A DNA stretch of 64,000 bases from Xiheimicrobium sp033763395 (GTDB lineage: Bacteria > Myxococcota > Myxococcia > Myxococcales > Myxococcaceae), in the NCBI GenBank assembly GCA_033763395.1, contig JANRKQ010000219.1, positions 3,867 through 67,866 on the forward strand, in the 5' to 3' direction. The translations under genes were made by a program, and so were the position numbers. Below are positions 16,721 through 27,105 of this stretch, in pieces (within the stretch, counting starts at the first letter, position 1; every line of letters begins with the position of its first letter). The notes beneath the pieces were generated by a model, which worked only from the letters and a program-made list of their open reading frames with translations, made no database searches and was not told where the DNA came from.

Positions 16721-19700
16721 AGCGTGTCCTCCGGCTCGGCGTCGTTGCTCTTCTTGGCGGCAGGCGCCGGCGCGGGCTTCGGCGACGGCGAGGGCGCGGC
16801 CTTGGGCTTGGGCTCGACCTTCGCCTCGGGCTTGGACGGCGTGGAGAGATCGATCTCATCCCCCTGCCGAGGCGTGGCGTCGACGACGTTGCGGCCGATG
16901 CCAGAGGTGTTGCTCTTCAGCTCCGCGGCCTTCTCAGGCGAGATGACCGGCACCGTCTGAATCGTCGTCAGCAGGCCCTGACCGATCGACGCCGCCACCG
17001 CGTTCTCGGCGGGCTTCAGCTCGAAGGTCTCCTCGCCCATCCTGGGGAACAGGTCGGGCTTGTACTTGGTGCGCAGCATCTCGAGCGCCTTCGACGAGCA
17101 GGGGTTGAAGACGTCGAGCTCTTGCGACTTGGCGACGGTGGCGGCGAAGGCCTCGGCGGCCTTGTCGCGCACGGGAGCGGCCTGCTGCTCGAACTGCGCC
17201 TTCACCTCGAACAGCAGATCCTCGGGGATGCCCTTGGGCACGGGCGGGTTCGAGAGCGCCTCGGCGAACTGGTCGTACGCCATGCCGATGCGCGCGAGCG
17301 CGCAGATGGCCGGGTCGGCCGACTTGAACTGCACCGTCTTGGTGTACGTCTTCTGAATCTCTTCCAGGCCCTTGGCCTTGGTGTTGATCGACCCCTTGAG
17401 CTCACCGATGTTGGCGAGCGACGTCCACCGGAGCTTGAGGTTCGAGTAGCGCTTGAAGTCGTCTTCGTTCATCACGAACGAGGCGCGGGCCACCGCGTCG
17501 AGCGCCTGGATGTCGAGGGCCTCCTTCTGCTTCTTGTTCAGCTTCTCGTAGTAGTCGAGCACGCGAATGAAGATCTTCCGGGCGCCGGTCGCGTTCTTGA
17601 GCTTCTCCTCGTAGATCCAGGCGATACGGCCCTCGGCCCAGAGCAGCTTGCTCGGGTCCTTGATCTGGTCCTTCTCGTACTCCTCGTAGAGCTTCTGGGC
17701 CTTGGTCCAAAGGCCCATCTTCTCGTGCAGATCGATGATGGACTTGGTGACGGCCTCTGCGTCCTTCGATTTGGGCCACAGCTCGAGGTACTTCTCGCGG
17801 TTCTTGAGCGCCTGCTTGTATTGCCCAAGGCCGTCGCGGAAGACGCCAGCGTTGTACAGCGCATCCTGGGCCTTCTGCTCTTCCCAGACCTGCTCCGGCT
17901 GGGCGGCCGCGGCGGCGTCCTTCTTGCCCTTGGGCGCGGCCTTCTTGCCCGCGGGGCCCTTCGACTTCTCGTAGGCCGCGGCGTAGCGCTCGTAGTGATC
18001 GGCCGCGTCGCTGAAGTCGGCCACGGCCTCGTACCCCTCGGCCAGCGCGTACAGCGTCTTCGGCACGTACTGCGACTTCGGGTACCGGCTGATGAGCTGC
18101 TTGCGCACCTCGATGGCGCGGTCGAGCATCTTGGCGTTGAAGTAGTCGATCGACGCGTTGTACAGCGCCTTGTCGGCGAGGTCTGACTTCGGCCAGTCCT
18201 GCACGAAGGCCATGTAGGCGTCGGCGGCCTTGGCGTACTCGTTCTTCGCCTCGAGCTGATTGATGAGCTTGAAGGAGGACTGCTCGATGAGCTTGGCGAG
18301 GTCCTCGCGGAACTTGCCGACGGCGAGCTTCTCTTCGGCGTAGAACTTCTTCGCCCACTCGTTCACCTTCGCCCAGTCCTGGAGGATGTTGTACGAATCG
18401 AGCACGAGGTTGGCCGCGATCTCACCGGCGCGGTCCCCGTTCTCGAACTTGTACTCGGGGTACTTGAGCGCGATGTCTGCGAAGCGCTGCACCGCCTCGT
18501 CGAGGTAGTTGTAGTCGTAGTAGATCTTCGCGGCCTTGTAGGCGATCTCGACCTTCTTATCGCCCTTCTCGATGTACTTGAGATAGCGCTCGCAGGCCTC
18601 GAGGAGCGCCTGCTTCGTGGGCGGAATGGCCGCCTTCTTCGTCGGGTCCGCCGCGGGAGCCGCCTTGCCAGCCTCGGCGGTCGCCTGCTCCTTCACCACC
18701 GAGTCCCAGGCGAGGATCGAGTTGTACGCGGCGTTGTTCATCCACTTGCCGGGCTTGCCGGCCGCGCCGCCGTCGCCCTTCTTCTCGACCCGCGCCACGT
18801 CCTGCAGCATGACGCGCGTGTATTCTTCTGCGGCCTTCTGGTACTTGCTCAGGTTGTCGTTGAGCAGCTCGGCCCAGAAGAAGCGCAGGTCGTACGCCTT
18901 CGGGTTGTCTGGGAAGAGCGTGAGGTAGTCGGCGTACACCTCGTTCGCGAAGCCGAAGGTCTCGTCGTCGCGCGTCTTCTTCGCCTCGTTGTGCCAGTTC
19001 ACCGCGAGGTTCGAGATGGTGCGCTCGGACAGCTCGCGCGCCTCGTCGAGCGCCTTCTTGTCCTTGTCGTCCATCTTCGGGTTGCCCTTCATCACCCCGT
19101 CCATGATGGTGACGAGGCGGCGCACCTGGGTGACGGTCATGCGCTTGTTGCCCGCGCGCATGATGCAGTCGACGATCTTGCCCTGGAAGCCGGGCGCGTC
19201 GGGCGCGGTCGGGCGCTCCTTGATGAGCATGTCGTAGGTGAGCGCGGCTTCCTTGTCCTTGCCGTCCTCGTAGTAGAGGTTGGCAAGCTGCTTCGTCATG
19301 AGCCGCAGGTCGTCGGCCTTCTTGGCGAGCTTGCTGAACTTGTCCTTCGCCTCGTTCGGGGTGCCGCCGCCGCGTGAGTAGGCGCGCACGTAGTCGTTGC
19401 GGGCTTCCTTCACGAGGCCGGCGCGCTTCGACTTGCCCTTGCCCTCGACCTCTTCGGTGCCCGTGATGTCCGCGTAGAGCACGACGGACTTGAACTGGTC
19501 CATCGCCTTCTCGTAGTCGGCCATGTTGAAATAACACCACCCCTGCTTGTACAGCGCATAGCCGTACACCTGATTCTCGGGGAACTTGGCGGCACTCTTG
19601 TAGTTCTCGAGGGCCTTCTCGAGCATGTCTCGTTTGCCCTTCGAGTTGTTGAAGTAGTACTCGCCGACGGCCAGGTACGCGTCAGGCAGGTACTTCGACT

Positions 19701-20376
19701 TCTGGTACTTCTCGATGAGCCGCTTGTATGAAGCGAGCGCCTTTTTCTGGTTCTTCTCGTCCGACGAGTCCATCAGGTTGAGGCCCAGGAAGTAGAGGAC
19801 CTCGTCGGTGCGCTCGTAGTCTTTGTACTCCTGCACAATCTGGAAGTACTTCTCGACGGCCGAGTCGGCGAACTCCTTCGACTTCGCCATCAGCTCGGCC
19901 TTCTCGGCCTCGGCGCGCGCGATGCCGGCCTCGTCCTTCGAGTTCATCGCGCGGATCTTGTCGTCGTCCTTGCGGTTGGCCTCGAAGAAGTAGGCCTTCG
20001 ACTCTTCCCAGTAGAGCTCGCCGAGGCGGAACAAGAGGCCCGGCTTCTCCTTCTTGTCGGTCGACAGCTCGATGATCTTCGAGAGGTCGGTGATCTGCGC
20101 GCGGCGCTTCTCGGCCACCTGCAGCTCGACGTCGAGCCGGAACGCGTCGTACGTCAGCGTGGGCGCGTCTTCTTCCTTCTTCTTCTTGCGCGTGATGTCG
20201 CCGGCGAGCGACTTGTCGGGCGCGATCGAGGTCTCTTTCTTCTTCAGCTCGGCGTCGACCGCCTCCTTCTTCGAGGCGGACTGGGCGAGGGCCACCGGAG
20301 CGGCGAGGAACGTGCACGCCAACGCGCCGACGAGGGCGTGGCGAAGCGAGCAGAACGGGAGGGACGGAAGACGCAT
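16717..20376 (-). CDS. gltD: Periplasmic TPR-rich gliding protein GltD (AgmU)
   Basis: The product is 1219 residues from the ATG at 20376, close to the length I recall for AgmU. This start gives a signal peptide (MRLPSLPFCSLRHALVGALA, cleavage after VALAQ); an ATG 36 bases upstream would put a charged tail before it. The mature protein is Lys/Glu/Tyr rich with many TPR-like units (ALYKQGWCYFNMADYEKAMD, ALYNASIDYFNAKMLDRAIE) and ends in a Lys/Pro/Ala tail. GltD/AgmU is a periplasmic scaffold that forms the moving gliding complexes and binds the outer-membrane Glt proteins. It is the first gene of the block, with a candidate promoter about 100 bases upstream. No disruption is seen. Confidence 0.9.
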   Translation of the reverse strand: MRLPSLPFCSLRHALVGALACTFLAAPVALAQSASKKEAVDAELKKKETSIAPDKSLAGDITRKKKKEEDAPTLTYDAFRLDVELQVAEKRRAQITDLSKIIELSTDKKEKPGLLFRLGELYWEESKAYFFEANRKDDDKIRAMNSKDEAGIARAEAEKAELMAKSKEFADSAVEKYFQIVQEYKDYERTDEVLYFLGLNLMDSSDEKNQKKALASYKRLIEKYQKSKYLPDAYLAVGEYYFNNSKGKRDMLEKALENYKSAAKFPENQVYGYALYKQGWCYFNMADYEKAMDQFKSVVLYADITGTEEVEGKGKSKRAGLVKEARNDYVRAYSRGGGTPNEAKDKFSKLAKKADDLRLMTKQLANLYYEDGKDKEAALTYDMLIKERPTAPDAPGFQGKIVDCIMRAGNKRMTVTQVRRLVTIMDGVMKGNPKMDDKDKKALDEARELSERTISNLAVNWHNEAKKTRDDETFGFANEVYADYLTLFPDNPKAYDLRFFWAELLNDNLSKYQKAAEEYTRVMLQDVARVEKKGDGGAAGKPGKWMNNAAYNSILAWDSVVKEQATAEAGKAAPAADPTKKAAIPPTKQALLEACERYLKYIEKGDKKVEIAYKAAKIYYDYNYLDEAVQRFADIALKYPEYKFENGDRAGEIAANLVLDSYNILQDWAKVNEWAKKFYAEEKLAVGKFREDLAKLIEQSSFKLINQLEAKNEYAKAADAYMAFVQDWPKSDLADKALYNASIDYFNAKMLDRAIEVRKQLISRYPKSQYVPKTLYALAEGYEAVADFSDAADHYERYAAAYEKSKGPAGKKAAPKGKKDAAAAAQPEQVWEEQKAQDALYNAGVFRDGLGQYKQALKNREKYLELWPKSKDAEAVTKSIIDLHEKMGLWTKAQKLYEEYEKDQIKDPSKLLWAEGRIAWIYEEKLKNATGARKIFIRVLDYYEKLNKKQKEALDIQALDAVARASFVMNEDDFKRYSNLKLRWTSLANIGELKGSINTKAKGLEEIQKTYTKTVQFKSADPAICALARIGMAYDQFAEALSNPPVPKGIPEDLLFEVKAQFEQQAAPVRDKAAEAFAATVAKSQELDVFNPCSSKALEMLRTKYKPDLFPRMGEETFELKPAENAVAASIGQGLLTTIQTVPVISPEKAAELKSNTSGIGRNVVDATPRQGDEIDLSTPSKPEAKVEPKPKAAPSPSPKPAPAPAAKKSNDAEPEDTL

Positions 20377-20476
20377 GGACTGTTCCCGAGGCAAGGGCCG
20401 GTACGAGTGCATCGAAACTTGCAGAGGAGCCGCTTCAACTCACGGCCCCACTCCTTCAACCCTTTGGAGGTGGGGG

Positions 20477-20506
20477 ATTGTCGCCGCTGTGCGCCTGAAC
20501 GGTCAA
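20477..20506 (-). promoter_or_regulatory. Candidate housekeeping-sigma promoter of the glt block
   Basis: Read on the minus strand there is TTGACC (20506-20501), an 18-base spacer and GACAAT (20482-20477), about 100 bases upstream of the gltD start. It falls in the gap after the preceding minus-strand gene. The -35 matches the consensus in five of six positions and the -10 in four of six. This is pattern matching only. Confidence 0.4.
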
Positions 20507-20519
20507 GCAATCCGCGCGG

Positions 20520-21314
20520 CTAACGCCCAAGGGCCTCGAGCAGCCGCCGCGCGGCGCCCACCTTGCGCACGTCGTCGCCGACCGTCACCGACAGCTCGAT
20601 CGAGGGATCGCGGGCGAGCAGCGACGTCAGCAGCCAACGGTCGATGTCGGGCGGCACCTCGACCCGGGTGCCCTTTCCGCACGGAAAGACCCCGGCGCTC
20701 ACCGCGAGGAGCGTCGCGACATGGAGCTCGGCCGAAGCCTCGTCGCTGAGCCTGTCGCCGCAGTCCCGCGCGAGGAGGAAGTCTGGCGTCACCTCCACGC
20801 TTCGGCGGGGCCCAAGCTGCCGGAACCGCGCCCACTCGAGCACGTCGACTGGCCCCGTCGGCCGCCATCGGACGCGGGTCGGGGCCACCAGGGCCGCCGT
20901 CGCCGCAAGCGCCTCGTCGAGCGGACCTTCGAGGTCGAGCGCCACCGCGCGACTGCCCCGCCACCGACGCAGCACCTCGGGCCAGCGCGGGTCGGGGCGC
21001 AGCCAGAAGCCCGCGCGCGGAGCGGCCGCCATCGCCTGCCCATCGACCTTCGACAGGGGCGCACGCAGCTGCACGAAGGACGCCTCGAAGCGCGAGAGCG
21101 TGGTCAGCGTCGAGTCGCGCAGCGTGTTGCTGCGGGTGGTGAGCCAGAGCGTGACGAGCGGCCTGGCGAGCACGCGCAAGACGTCGGGCTCGAGGTCTTC
21201 GCTGGCGATCACATGGACGACGACGGAACGCCCGACGACGAGGTCGGGGCTGCCGGTCGGCAGCGGCCGCTGGTCCTGGGCGAGGGCCAGCTGGGCCAGC
21301 AGCACGACGAGCAC
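20520..21314 (-). CDS. Unrecognised exported protein at the end of the FecR operon
   Basis: The product is 264 residues from a GTG at 21314, one base after the stop of the FecR gene. This start is chosen because it gives a clean short signal peptide (VLVVLLAQLALAQ) and a GAGAAG upstream, whereas the frame's farther ATG would overlap the FecR gene by about 38 bases. The mature part is rich in Arg, Leu and Val with two cysteines (RDCGD and VFPCGKG) that could form a disulphide. It has alternating strand-helix segments such as RAVALDLEGPLDEALAATAAL. I recognise no family. The position suggests an envelope role with the four upstream genes. It is the last gene before the glt promoter. Confidence 0.7.
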   Translation of the reverse strand: MLVVLLAQLALAQDQRPLPTGSPDLVVGRSVVVHVIASEDLEPDVLRVLARPLVTLWLTTRSNTLRDSTLTTLSRFEASFVQLRAPLSKVDGQAMAAAPRAGFWLRPDPRWPEVLRRWRGSRAVALDLEGPLDEALAATAALVAPTRVRWRPTGPVDVLEWARFRQLGPRRSVEVTPDFLLARDCGDRLSDEASAELHVATLLAVSAGVFPCGKGTRVEVPPDIDRWLLTSLLARDPSIELSVTVGDDVRKVGAARRLLEALGR

Positions 21315-21315
21315 G

Positions 21316-22047
21316 CTACTGGTTCTTCTCGATCCACTTCGCGAAGGCGTCACGCTTCGCCGCTTCCTCGAACTGCACGACGTCCCAGAGGTCGACGCCG
21401 ACGATGAGCTGCTGGTTGGCCTGGAGCTCGACGAACTTCTTCTCCCACTCGTCGGCGCTCACCTCGGTCGGGCCTGCCACCTGCTGCCGGGGACCACTCG
21501 GAACCCTGGCCGCTTTCGTGGCCGTGGTGCTGGTCTTGATGACCATGTCGGTCGGCTTCACCGCCACCACCCCTTCGACGATGCGAACGATCGACGCCCT
21601 CCGGGCCTTGGGCGGCTTGGCGGCGGCGACCATCTTCTCGGCGTCGATGCGGAACACGGTGCCGCGCACGCCGGCGACCGCGCGCTCGGTCGACACCTCG
21701 TAGCCCGCGCCGCCGATGGCCTTCTTCACCTTGGTCCACAGGCTGCCGGACTGGAGGAAGGCCTTGAACCCCTTGCGCTCCTGGCCCTCGAACTCGGCCT
21801 CGGTGATCTCGAGCTTCGAGCCGGGCGCGAGCATGATGACGCTCTCGTCGGTGAGCACCAGCTTGAGGTTCCCGCTCTCGACGGAGATGAGGTCGCCCAG
21901 CTCGATGGCAGCGTCTTTCGCGAGGGGCACGGCCTTGCCGCCCTTCGGCGTGCGCGTCGCAGCGCCCTCGACGACCGCCACCTTGCCTACGTCAGCCAGG
22001 GCGAGCGTCGCCGCCAGCGCCGCTGCGACTGCGAGAAACCGGTTCAT
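21316..22047 (-). CDS. FecR-domain exported protein
   Basis: A 243-residue protein with signal peptide MNRFLAVAAALAATLALA and a FecR-type domain at about residues 20-175: AAIELGDLISVESGNLKLVL, EGQERKGFKAFLQSGSLWTK and VSTERAVAGVRGTVFRIDAE. FecR domains are beta-rich modules of sigma-factor regulators, but free-standing exported copies without an anti-sigma segment, as here, are common in myxobacteria and spirochaetes and act in the periplasm. The ATG at 22047 has GGAGG six to ten bases upstream. The start overlaps the stop of the upstream PEGA lipoprotein by four bases (ATGA). No sigma factor gene is adjacent, so a classical FecI-FecR circuit is unlikely. Confidence 0.8.
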   Translation of the reverse strand: MNRFLAVAAALAATLALADVGKVAVVEGAATRTPKGGKAVPLAKDAAIELGDLISVESGNLKLVLTDESVIMLAPGSKLEITEAEFEGQERKGFKAFLQSGSLWTKVKKAIGGAGYEVSTERAVAGVRGTVFRIDAEKMVAAAKPPKARRASIVRIVEGVVAVKPTDMVIKTSTTATKAARVPSGPRQQVAGPTEVSADEWEKKFVELQANQQLIVGVDLWDVVQFEEAAKRDAFAKWIEKNQ

Positions 22048-22400
22048 CGAGTGCCTCCATTCGGCGTGAGCGTGACGGTCATCACCACGCGAGTCTCGTC
22101 CGCCGCCAGCCACGTCTCCCACGTCCCGAACCCCGACTTCTTCACCACCACGTGCCTCGGTGAGCGCCCGATCTTGAGTCCGCGCGGCTCGCCGCCGAAG
22201 TCCGAGCAGAGGCCCTGGCTGACTCCGTCGAGCGCCACCTCGGCGTCCGTCGGGGTGCACTTCAGCACCAGCTCGCCTGCGCCTGAGACGCGCACCGGCG
22301 CCCGGACCTGCGGCACCTGCGGTAACTCAGGCAGCCGCACCGGGTTGGCCGTCGTGGAGCACCCCAGCAGGCCCATGACGCTCACGAGCGCTCGCTTCAC
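22044..22400 (-). CDS. PEGA-like small lipoprotein
   Basis: A 118-residue lipoprotein whose signal ends in GLLGC (Cys14). Residues about 45-112 resemble a PEGA domain, a small beta module that carries surface-layer and envelope attachments: KCTPTDAEVALDGVSQGLCS, then a basic hairpin and WLAADETRVVMTVTL. It starts at GTG (22400), overlapping the stop of the upstream gene by four bases (GTGA), and its own stop overlaps the FecR start. This tight coupling points to a shared role at the envelope. PEGA assignment is by the DAEVALDG motif only. Confidence 0.7.
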   Translation of the reverse strand: MKRALVSVMGLLGCSTTANPVRLPELPQVPQVRAPVRVSGAGELVLKCTPTDAEVALDGVSQGLCSDFGGEPRGLKIGRSPRHVVVKKSGFGTWETWLAADETRVVMTVTLTPNGGTR

Positions 22401-23611
22401 TTCCCGACGTTGATTTCGACTGTGTTGGTCGTGGCTGCGACGACCTCGAGCTTCCTCTTCTTGAAGGTCGAGGATTCGACCAACTCGGCAAATTCGCTCG
22501 TGACGCCTGCGTAGGTCACGCGGTAGCTGGCAACTCCCTTGGCAAAATCGCCCTGGTCTATCGCTCGAACCCCCTTGAGGGTCTCGAGCGACTTGCGAAA
22601 GTCCTTCGCTGCCCCGAATGATTCAAGTCCACGGACGCTGACTGAGACCTCGACACCGTTCACTGCACGGTTGCGGAGGTGCTCCGTGACGGCCTTCCGA
22701 ACCTCCGCGATGATGTCTGCTTTCCTATCTTCAACGACGTTGAAGACTGACCGCTCATAAGACATCGCGAAAGCGCCAAGGGCCTTGGTGTCCGTTTCCG
22801 CCGACCCCTTCTTGTAAAGGCGACCTGTGAAGCGTTTGATCTGAGCGCCCGAGTCCGTCGCAAATACAGTCAGCTCATACTCTCCGCTGACAGGGAAGAG
22901 CGTCTGGGTCCCGTCTGGCTTGCGCCCACCCATCAAGAATCCATCAGGGCTGAGGTGGCGCATCGTCACGCTTCCCGACACCACATATTGGACCTTGGCG
23001 ACTTCAGCGAGTTCCCGAGCTTGCCCCCCGGTGAGGGAGACCCCCGCCGCGAGAGTGAGCTTTCCGGAGTTCGCGATGCTCTCATTGCGAATGTCCCAAC
23101 CGTCTGCCTGCATCGCGTTGGACAGCGCAACCTCGAGGTTCTTCGTGGTGAGAACAGCGTTGGTCTTGGTTTCTCCGTTCTCGACGAGGGTCTGCTCGTT
23201 CAAGAGGACGATGGCAGTTGGTCGCCCGGATCGCTTCACGAGATCCCGTGCAGCTTGAATGTCCTTATCGAGGTTCTCCGTGATGACTTCAGCCTTCACC
23301 TTGACCGAGACGACTCCCTTCTCGACCTTCTTCGAAATCAGCTCGGACGCCTTCACGTAACCCGACGTGTTCGCGAAGACCTGGTCGCGGACGATTTGGT
23401 TGTTAACCGCGAGCGAGTCTGCGTCGAGTCGAACGCCTGCCGCCTGTTCGACGGCGCTGCGGAGCGCGAGGCCTCTGGCCTCCTCGAAAGCCTTGGCCTC
23501 GTCCTTGTTGACGATGGCAGCTTCCCCAAACCCCTCCTTCACAACGACCGACGCCACCTGAGCCAGCGCCAACGACGCAACGAGCAAAGCGGAGACCGAG
23601 AGTGTGCGCAT
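22397..23611 (-). CDS. Exported protein with FlgT-N-like domain
   Basis: The product is 404 residues from the ATG at 23611, chosen because it opens a signal peptide (MRTLSVSALLVASLALAQ). The region about 20-115 resembles the FlgT N-terminal domain: EEARGLALRSAVEQAAGVRL, then NTSGYVKASELISKKVEKGV and VSVKVKAEV. The rest has beta-rich segments and two further such units (VQYVVSGSVTMRHLSPDGFL; VEVSVSVRGLESFGAAKDF). FlgT itself belongs to the Vibrio flagellar outer ring; this domain is widespread in other exported proteins and no flagellar genes are near. The gene is visibly less G+C-rich at third positions than its neighbours. It lies 13 bases after the upstream LPP20-like gene. Confidence 0.7.
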   Translation of the reverse strand: MRTLSVSALLVASLALAQVASVVVKEGFGEAAIVNKDEAKAFEEARGLALRSAVEQAAGVRLDADSLAVNNQIVRDQVFANTSGYVKASELISKKVEKGVVSVKVKAEVITENLDKDIQAARDLVKRSGRPTAIVLLNEQTLVENGETKTNAVLTTKNLEVALSNAMQADGWDIRNESIANSGKLTLAAGVSLTGGQARELAEVAKVQYVVSGSVTMRHLSPDGFLMGGRKPDGTQTLFPVSGEYELTVFATDSGAQIKRFTGRLYKKGSAETDTKALGAFAMSYERSVFNVVEDRKADIIAEVRKAVTEHLRNRAVNGVEVSVSVRGLESFGAAKDFRKSLETLKGVRAIDQGDFAKGVASYRVTYAGVTSEFAELVESSTFKKRKLEVVAATTNTVEINVGK

Positions 23612-23624
23612 GGTGCGTGCTTCC

Positions 23625-24482
23625 TCAGTTGAAGACGATGACGACCTTGCCCTGGGCAAGGAACGGTGGGTTCGCCGAAGCCAGCTTCTTCGCTTCGTCC
23701 GCGGACAGGAGCACGTCAGAGCCGCTCGCCTTCGCGGCCTTCACGACCAGCGGCTTGTCGCCGGCCTTCATGCTCTTCTTCGCCTCTTCGAGCGACTGCA
23801 CGTACGCCGCGACGCCGGTCGTCTTGCGTGCCTCGGGCGAGAGCGAATCGACGCTGTAGACCGGCTTGCCAGCGTCATCGAGGACGCGCGGCATGAGGGC
23901 CGGCAGCAGCTTGAGCCCGCGCGCGTCGATCACCAGGCCCGTCCCGAGCTCGGCCGACACGACCTCGTCGGGCGCCTTCGCGTCGGCGGGCTTCTCGGTG
24001 GGCTTGACGGGCTCGGGTGGCTTCACCGCGCCCTTCGCCGGAACCGCGAGCAGCTGCGTCGCATCGGGGTCGAGAATGTCGGTCAGCATCGCCACCGGCA
24101 CCTCGATGTCGATCTCGACGCCGTTGTCCGAGAAGTAGCGCTTGTTGGCGACGGTGTAGCCCTTCACCACGCCCTCGACGCGCGCGCGCACCGAGTCGTC
24201 CCTCATCACGTCATCCATCTTGCGGGAGCCGTCGACCTGCACCCCCTTCACCTGGGACAAGAGGTTGCGGAAAGCATCGAGCAGCGCCGCACGCTCGGCT
24301 CCGAGCCGGGCCTGGGCGGGGCTCGACGCCTTCATGTCGGGGGCTCCCGCGCCGGTCGCGCGGATCACCTGGCCCTGCCAGTTCACGCCCTGAGGGGGCC
24401 GCTGGGCCTCTTTGCTGTCCTTCTGCTGGGCCACGGCAAACACCGATGCCGCGACCACTGCGACGACGACCAGACGCTTCAC
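23625..24482 (-). CDS. LPP20/FlgT-N-like exported protein, first gene of the FecR operon
   Basis: The 285-residue product has a signal peptide (MKRLVVVAVVAASVFAVAQQ) without a lipobox. Residues about 55-130 carry the LPP20/FlgT-N pattern: QARLGAERAALLDAFRNLLS, then VRARVEGVVKGYTVANKRYF and VEIDIEVPVAML. A Pro/Lys linker is followed by a beta-rich C-terminal domain ending in KVVIVFN. The start is GTG at 24482 with GGGGGAG upstream. Together with the next gene it forms a pair with the same N-terminal domain type, so duplication within the operon is likely. Probably periplasmic. Confidence 0.7.
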   Translation of the reverse strand: MKRLVVVAVVAASVFAVAQQKDSKEAQRPPQGVNWQGQVIRATGAGAPDMKASSPAQARLGAERAALLDAFRNLLSQVKGVQVDGSRKMDDVMRDDSVRARVEGVVKGYTVANKRYFSDNGVEIDIEVPVAMLTDILDPDATQLLAVPAKGAVKPPEPVKPTEKPADAKAPDEVVSAELGTGLVIDARGLKLLPALMPRVLDDAGKPVYSVDSLSPEARKTTGVAAYVQSLEEAKKSMKAGDKPLVVKAAKASGSDVLLSADEAKKLASANPPFLAQGKVVIVFN

Positions 24483-24520
24483 GGGACTCCCCCTTGATGG
24501 GTTCGACGACGACGTGCGGT

Positions 24521-24552
24521 TTACTCTACGGAGTAAGACGCCGAACCTTCAA
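24521..24552 (-). promoter_or_regulatory. Promoter of the FecR operon with a perfect palindrome across its -10 element
   Basis: On the minus strand there is TTGAAG (24552-24547), an 18-base spacer and TAGAGT (24528-24523). The -10 lies inside the perfect inverted repeat ttactctacggagtaa (24521-24536; six-base arms, four-base centre). The GTG of the first operon gene is about 40 bases downstream. A dimeric repressor or activator site overlapping the -10 is the simplest reading. Confidence 0.55.
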
Positions 24553-24570
24553 GGCTTGGGACACCCCACA

Positions 24571-24903
24571 TCAGTTGGTCGCGCGCGCCACGTACTGATC
24601 GATGAGCCGGCGGTGGCGCTCGGTGAGGAGGGTGAACTTCACCCCACTGCCTTCCTCGTTGTGATCGAGGTCGGCCCACTCGCGAACCACCTCTCCTTCC
24701 GCATAGATGACCTCTTCCGACCCCGGGAGCTGGAACTGGAGCCCCACCCGCTTGCCCGCCATCTGCGGCTCGATGAGGTGCGCCAGCCCCACACCTTCGC
24801 GCGAAATGTCGGAGGCCCGCGCCATGTACGGCACGCCGGCGACGTACTTGTTCAGGTAGATGTCGAGGTTGACCCGATCGTTCTTGCGCTTGTTCTGGCT
24901 CAT
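24571..24903 (-). CDS. PilZ-domain cyclic-di-GMP-binding protein
   Basis: A 110-residue single-domain PilZ protein. It has both cyclic-di-GMP signatures: RKNDR (RxxxR) near residue 6 and DISREG (D/NxSxxG) near residue 32. The beta-barrel segments VGLQFQLPGSEEVIYAEGEV and GVKFTLLTERHRRLI follow. Single PilZ domains act as adaptors that pass the second-messenger level to a partner, often in motility or polysaccharide secretion. The ATG at 24903 has GGAG about ten bases upstream and a candidate promoter further back. The FecR operon begins directly downstream from its own promoter. Confidence 0.85.
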   Translation of the reverse strand: MSQNKRKNDRVNLDIYLNKYVAGVPYMARASDISREGVGLAHLIEPQMAGKRVGLQFQLPGSEEVIYAEGEVVREWADLDHNEEGSGVKFTLLTERHRRLIDQYVARATN

Positions 24904-24957
24904 TCGAGGCTCCGCGTTTCGGTGCGCGCGCTGCAGAGGTGCAGCGAGCTGTAACGG

Positions 24958-24985
24958 AGCCTACGGACCTGATCCGACTCGTCAA
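24958..24985 (-). promoter_or_regulatory. Candidate promoter of the PilZ gene
   Basis: The minus strand reads TTGACG (24985-24980), 16 bases, then TAGGCT (24963-24958), about 55 bases before the PilZ start. Just upstream is a short GC hairpin followed by six T residues that may terminate the preceding peptidase gene. Confidence 0.4.
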
Positions 24986-25025
24986 AAAACGCGGCGAAAT
25001 GCCGGGAAACTTGCGCGCGGGCTGA

Positions 25026-27041
<2,016 letters not shown>

Positions 27042-27105
27042 GGGCGCGCACCCTCGTGAAGAGCGCCGCCGCTTTCAAGCGCAAAGCCTGGGCTACAGTG
27101 ACGCG

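Noticed and set aside
21316..22047. FecR as anti-sigma factor of a FecI-type iron circuit
   Set aside because: It has a cleavable signal peptide and no transmembrane anti-sigma region, and there is no ECF sigma gene or TonB receptor beside it.
22397..24482. Flagellar gene cluster suggested by FlgT-like domains
   Set aside because: No other flagellar gene is present and myxobacteria glide; the domain is common in non-flagellar exported proteins.
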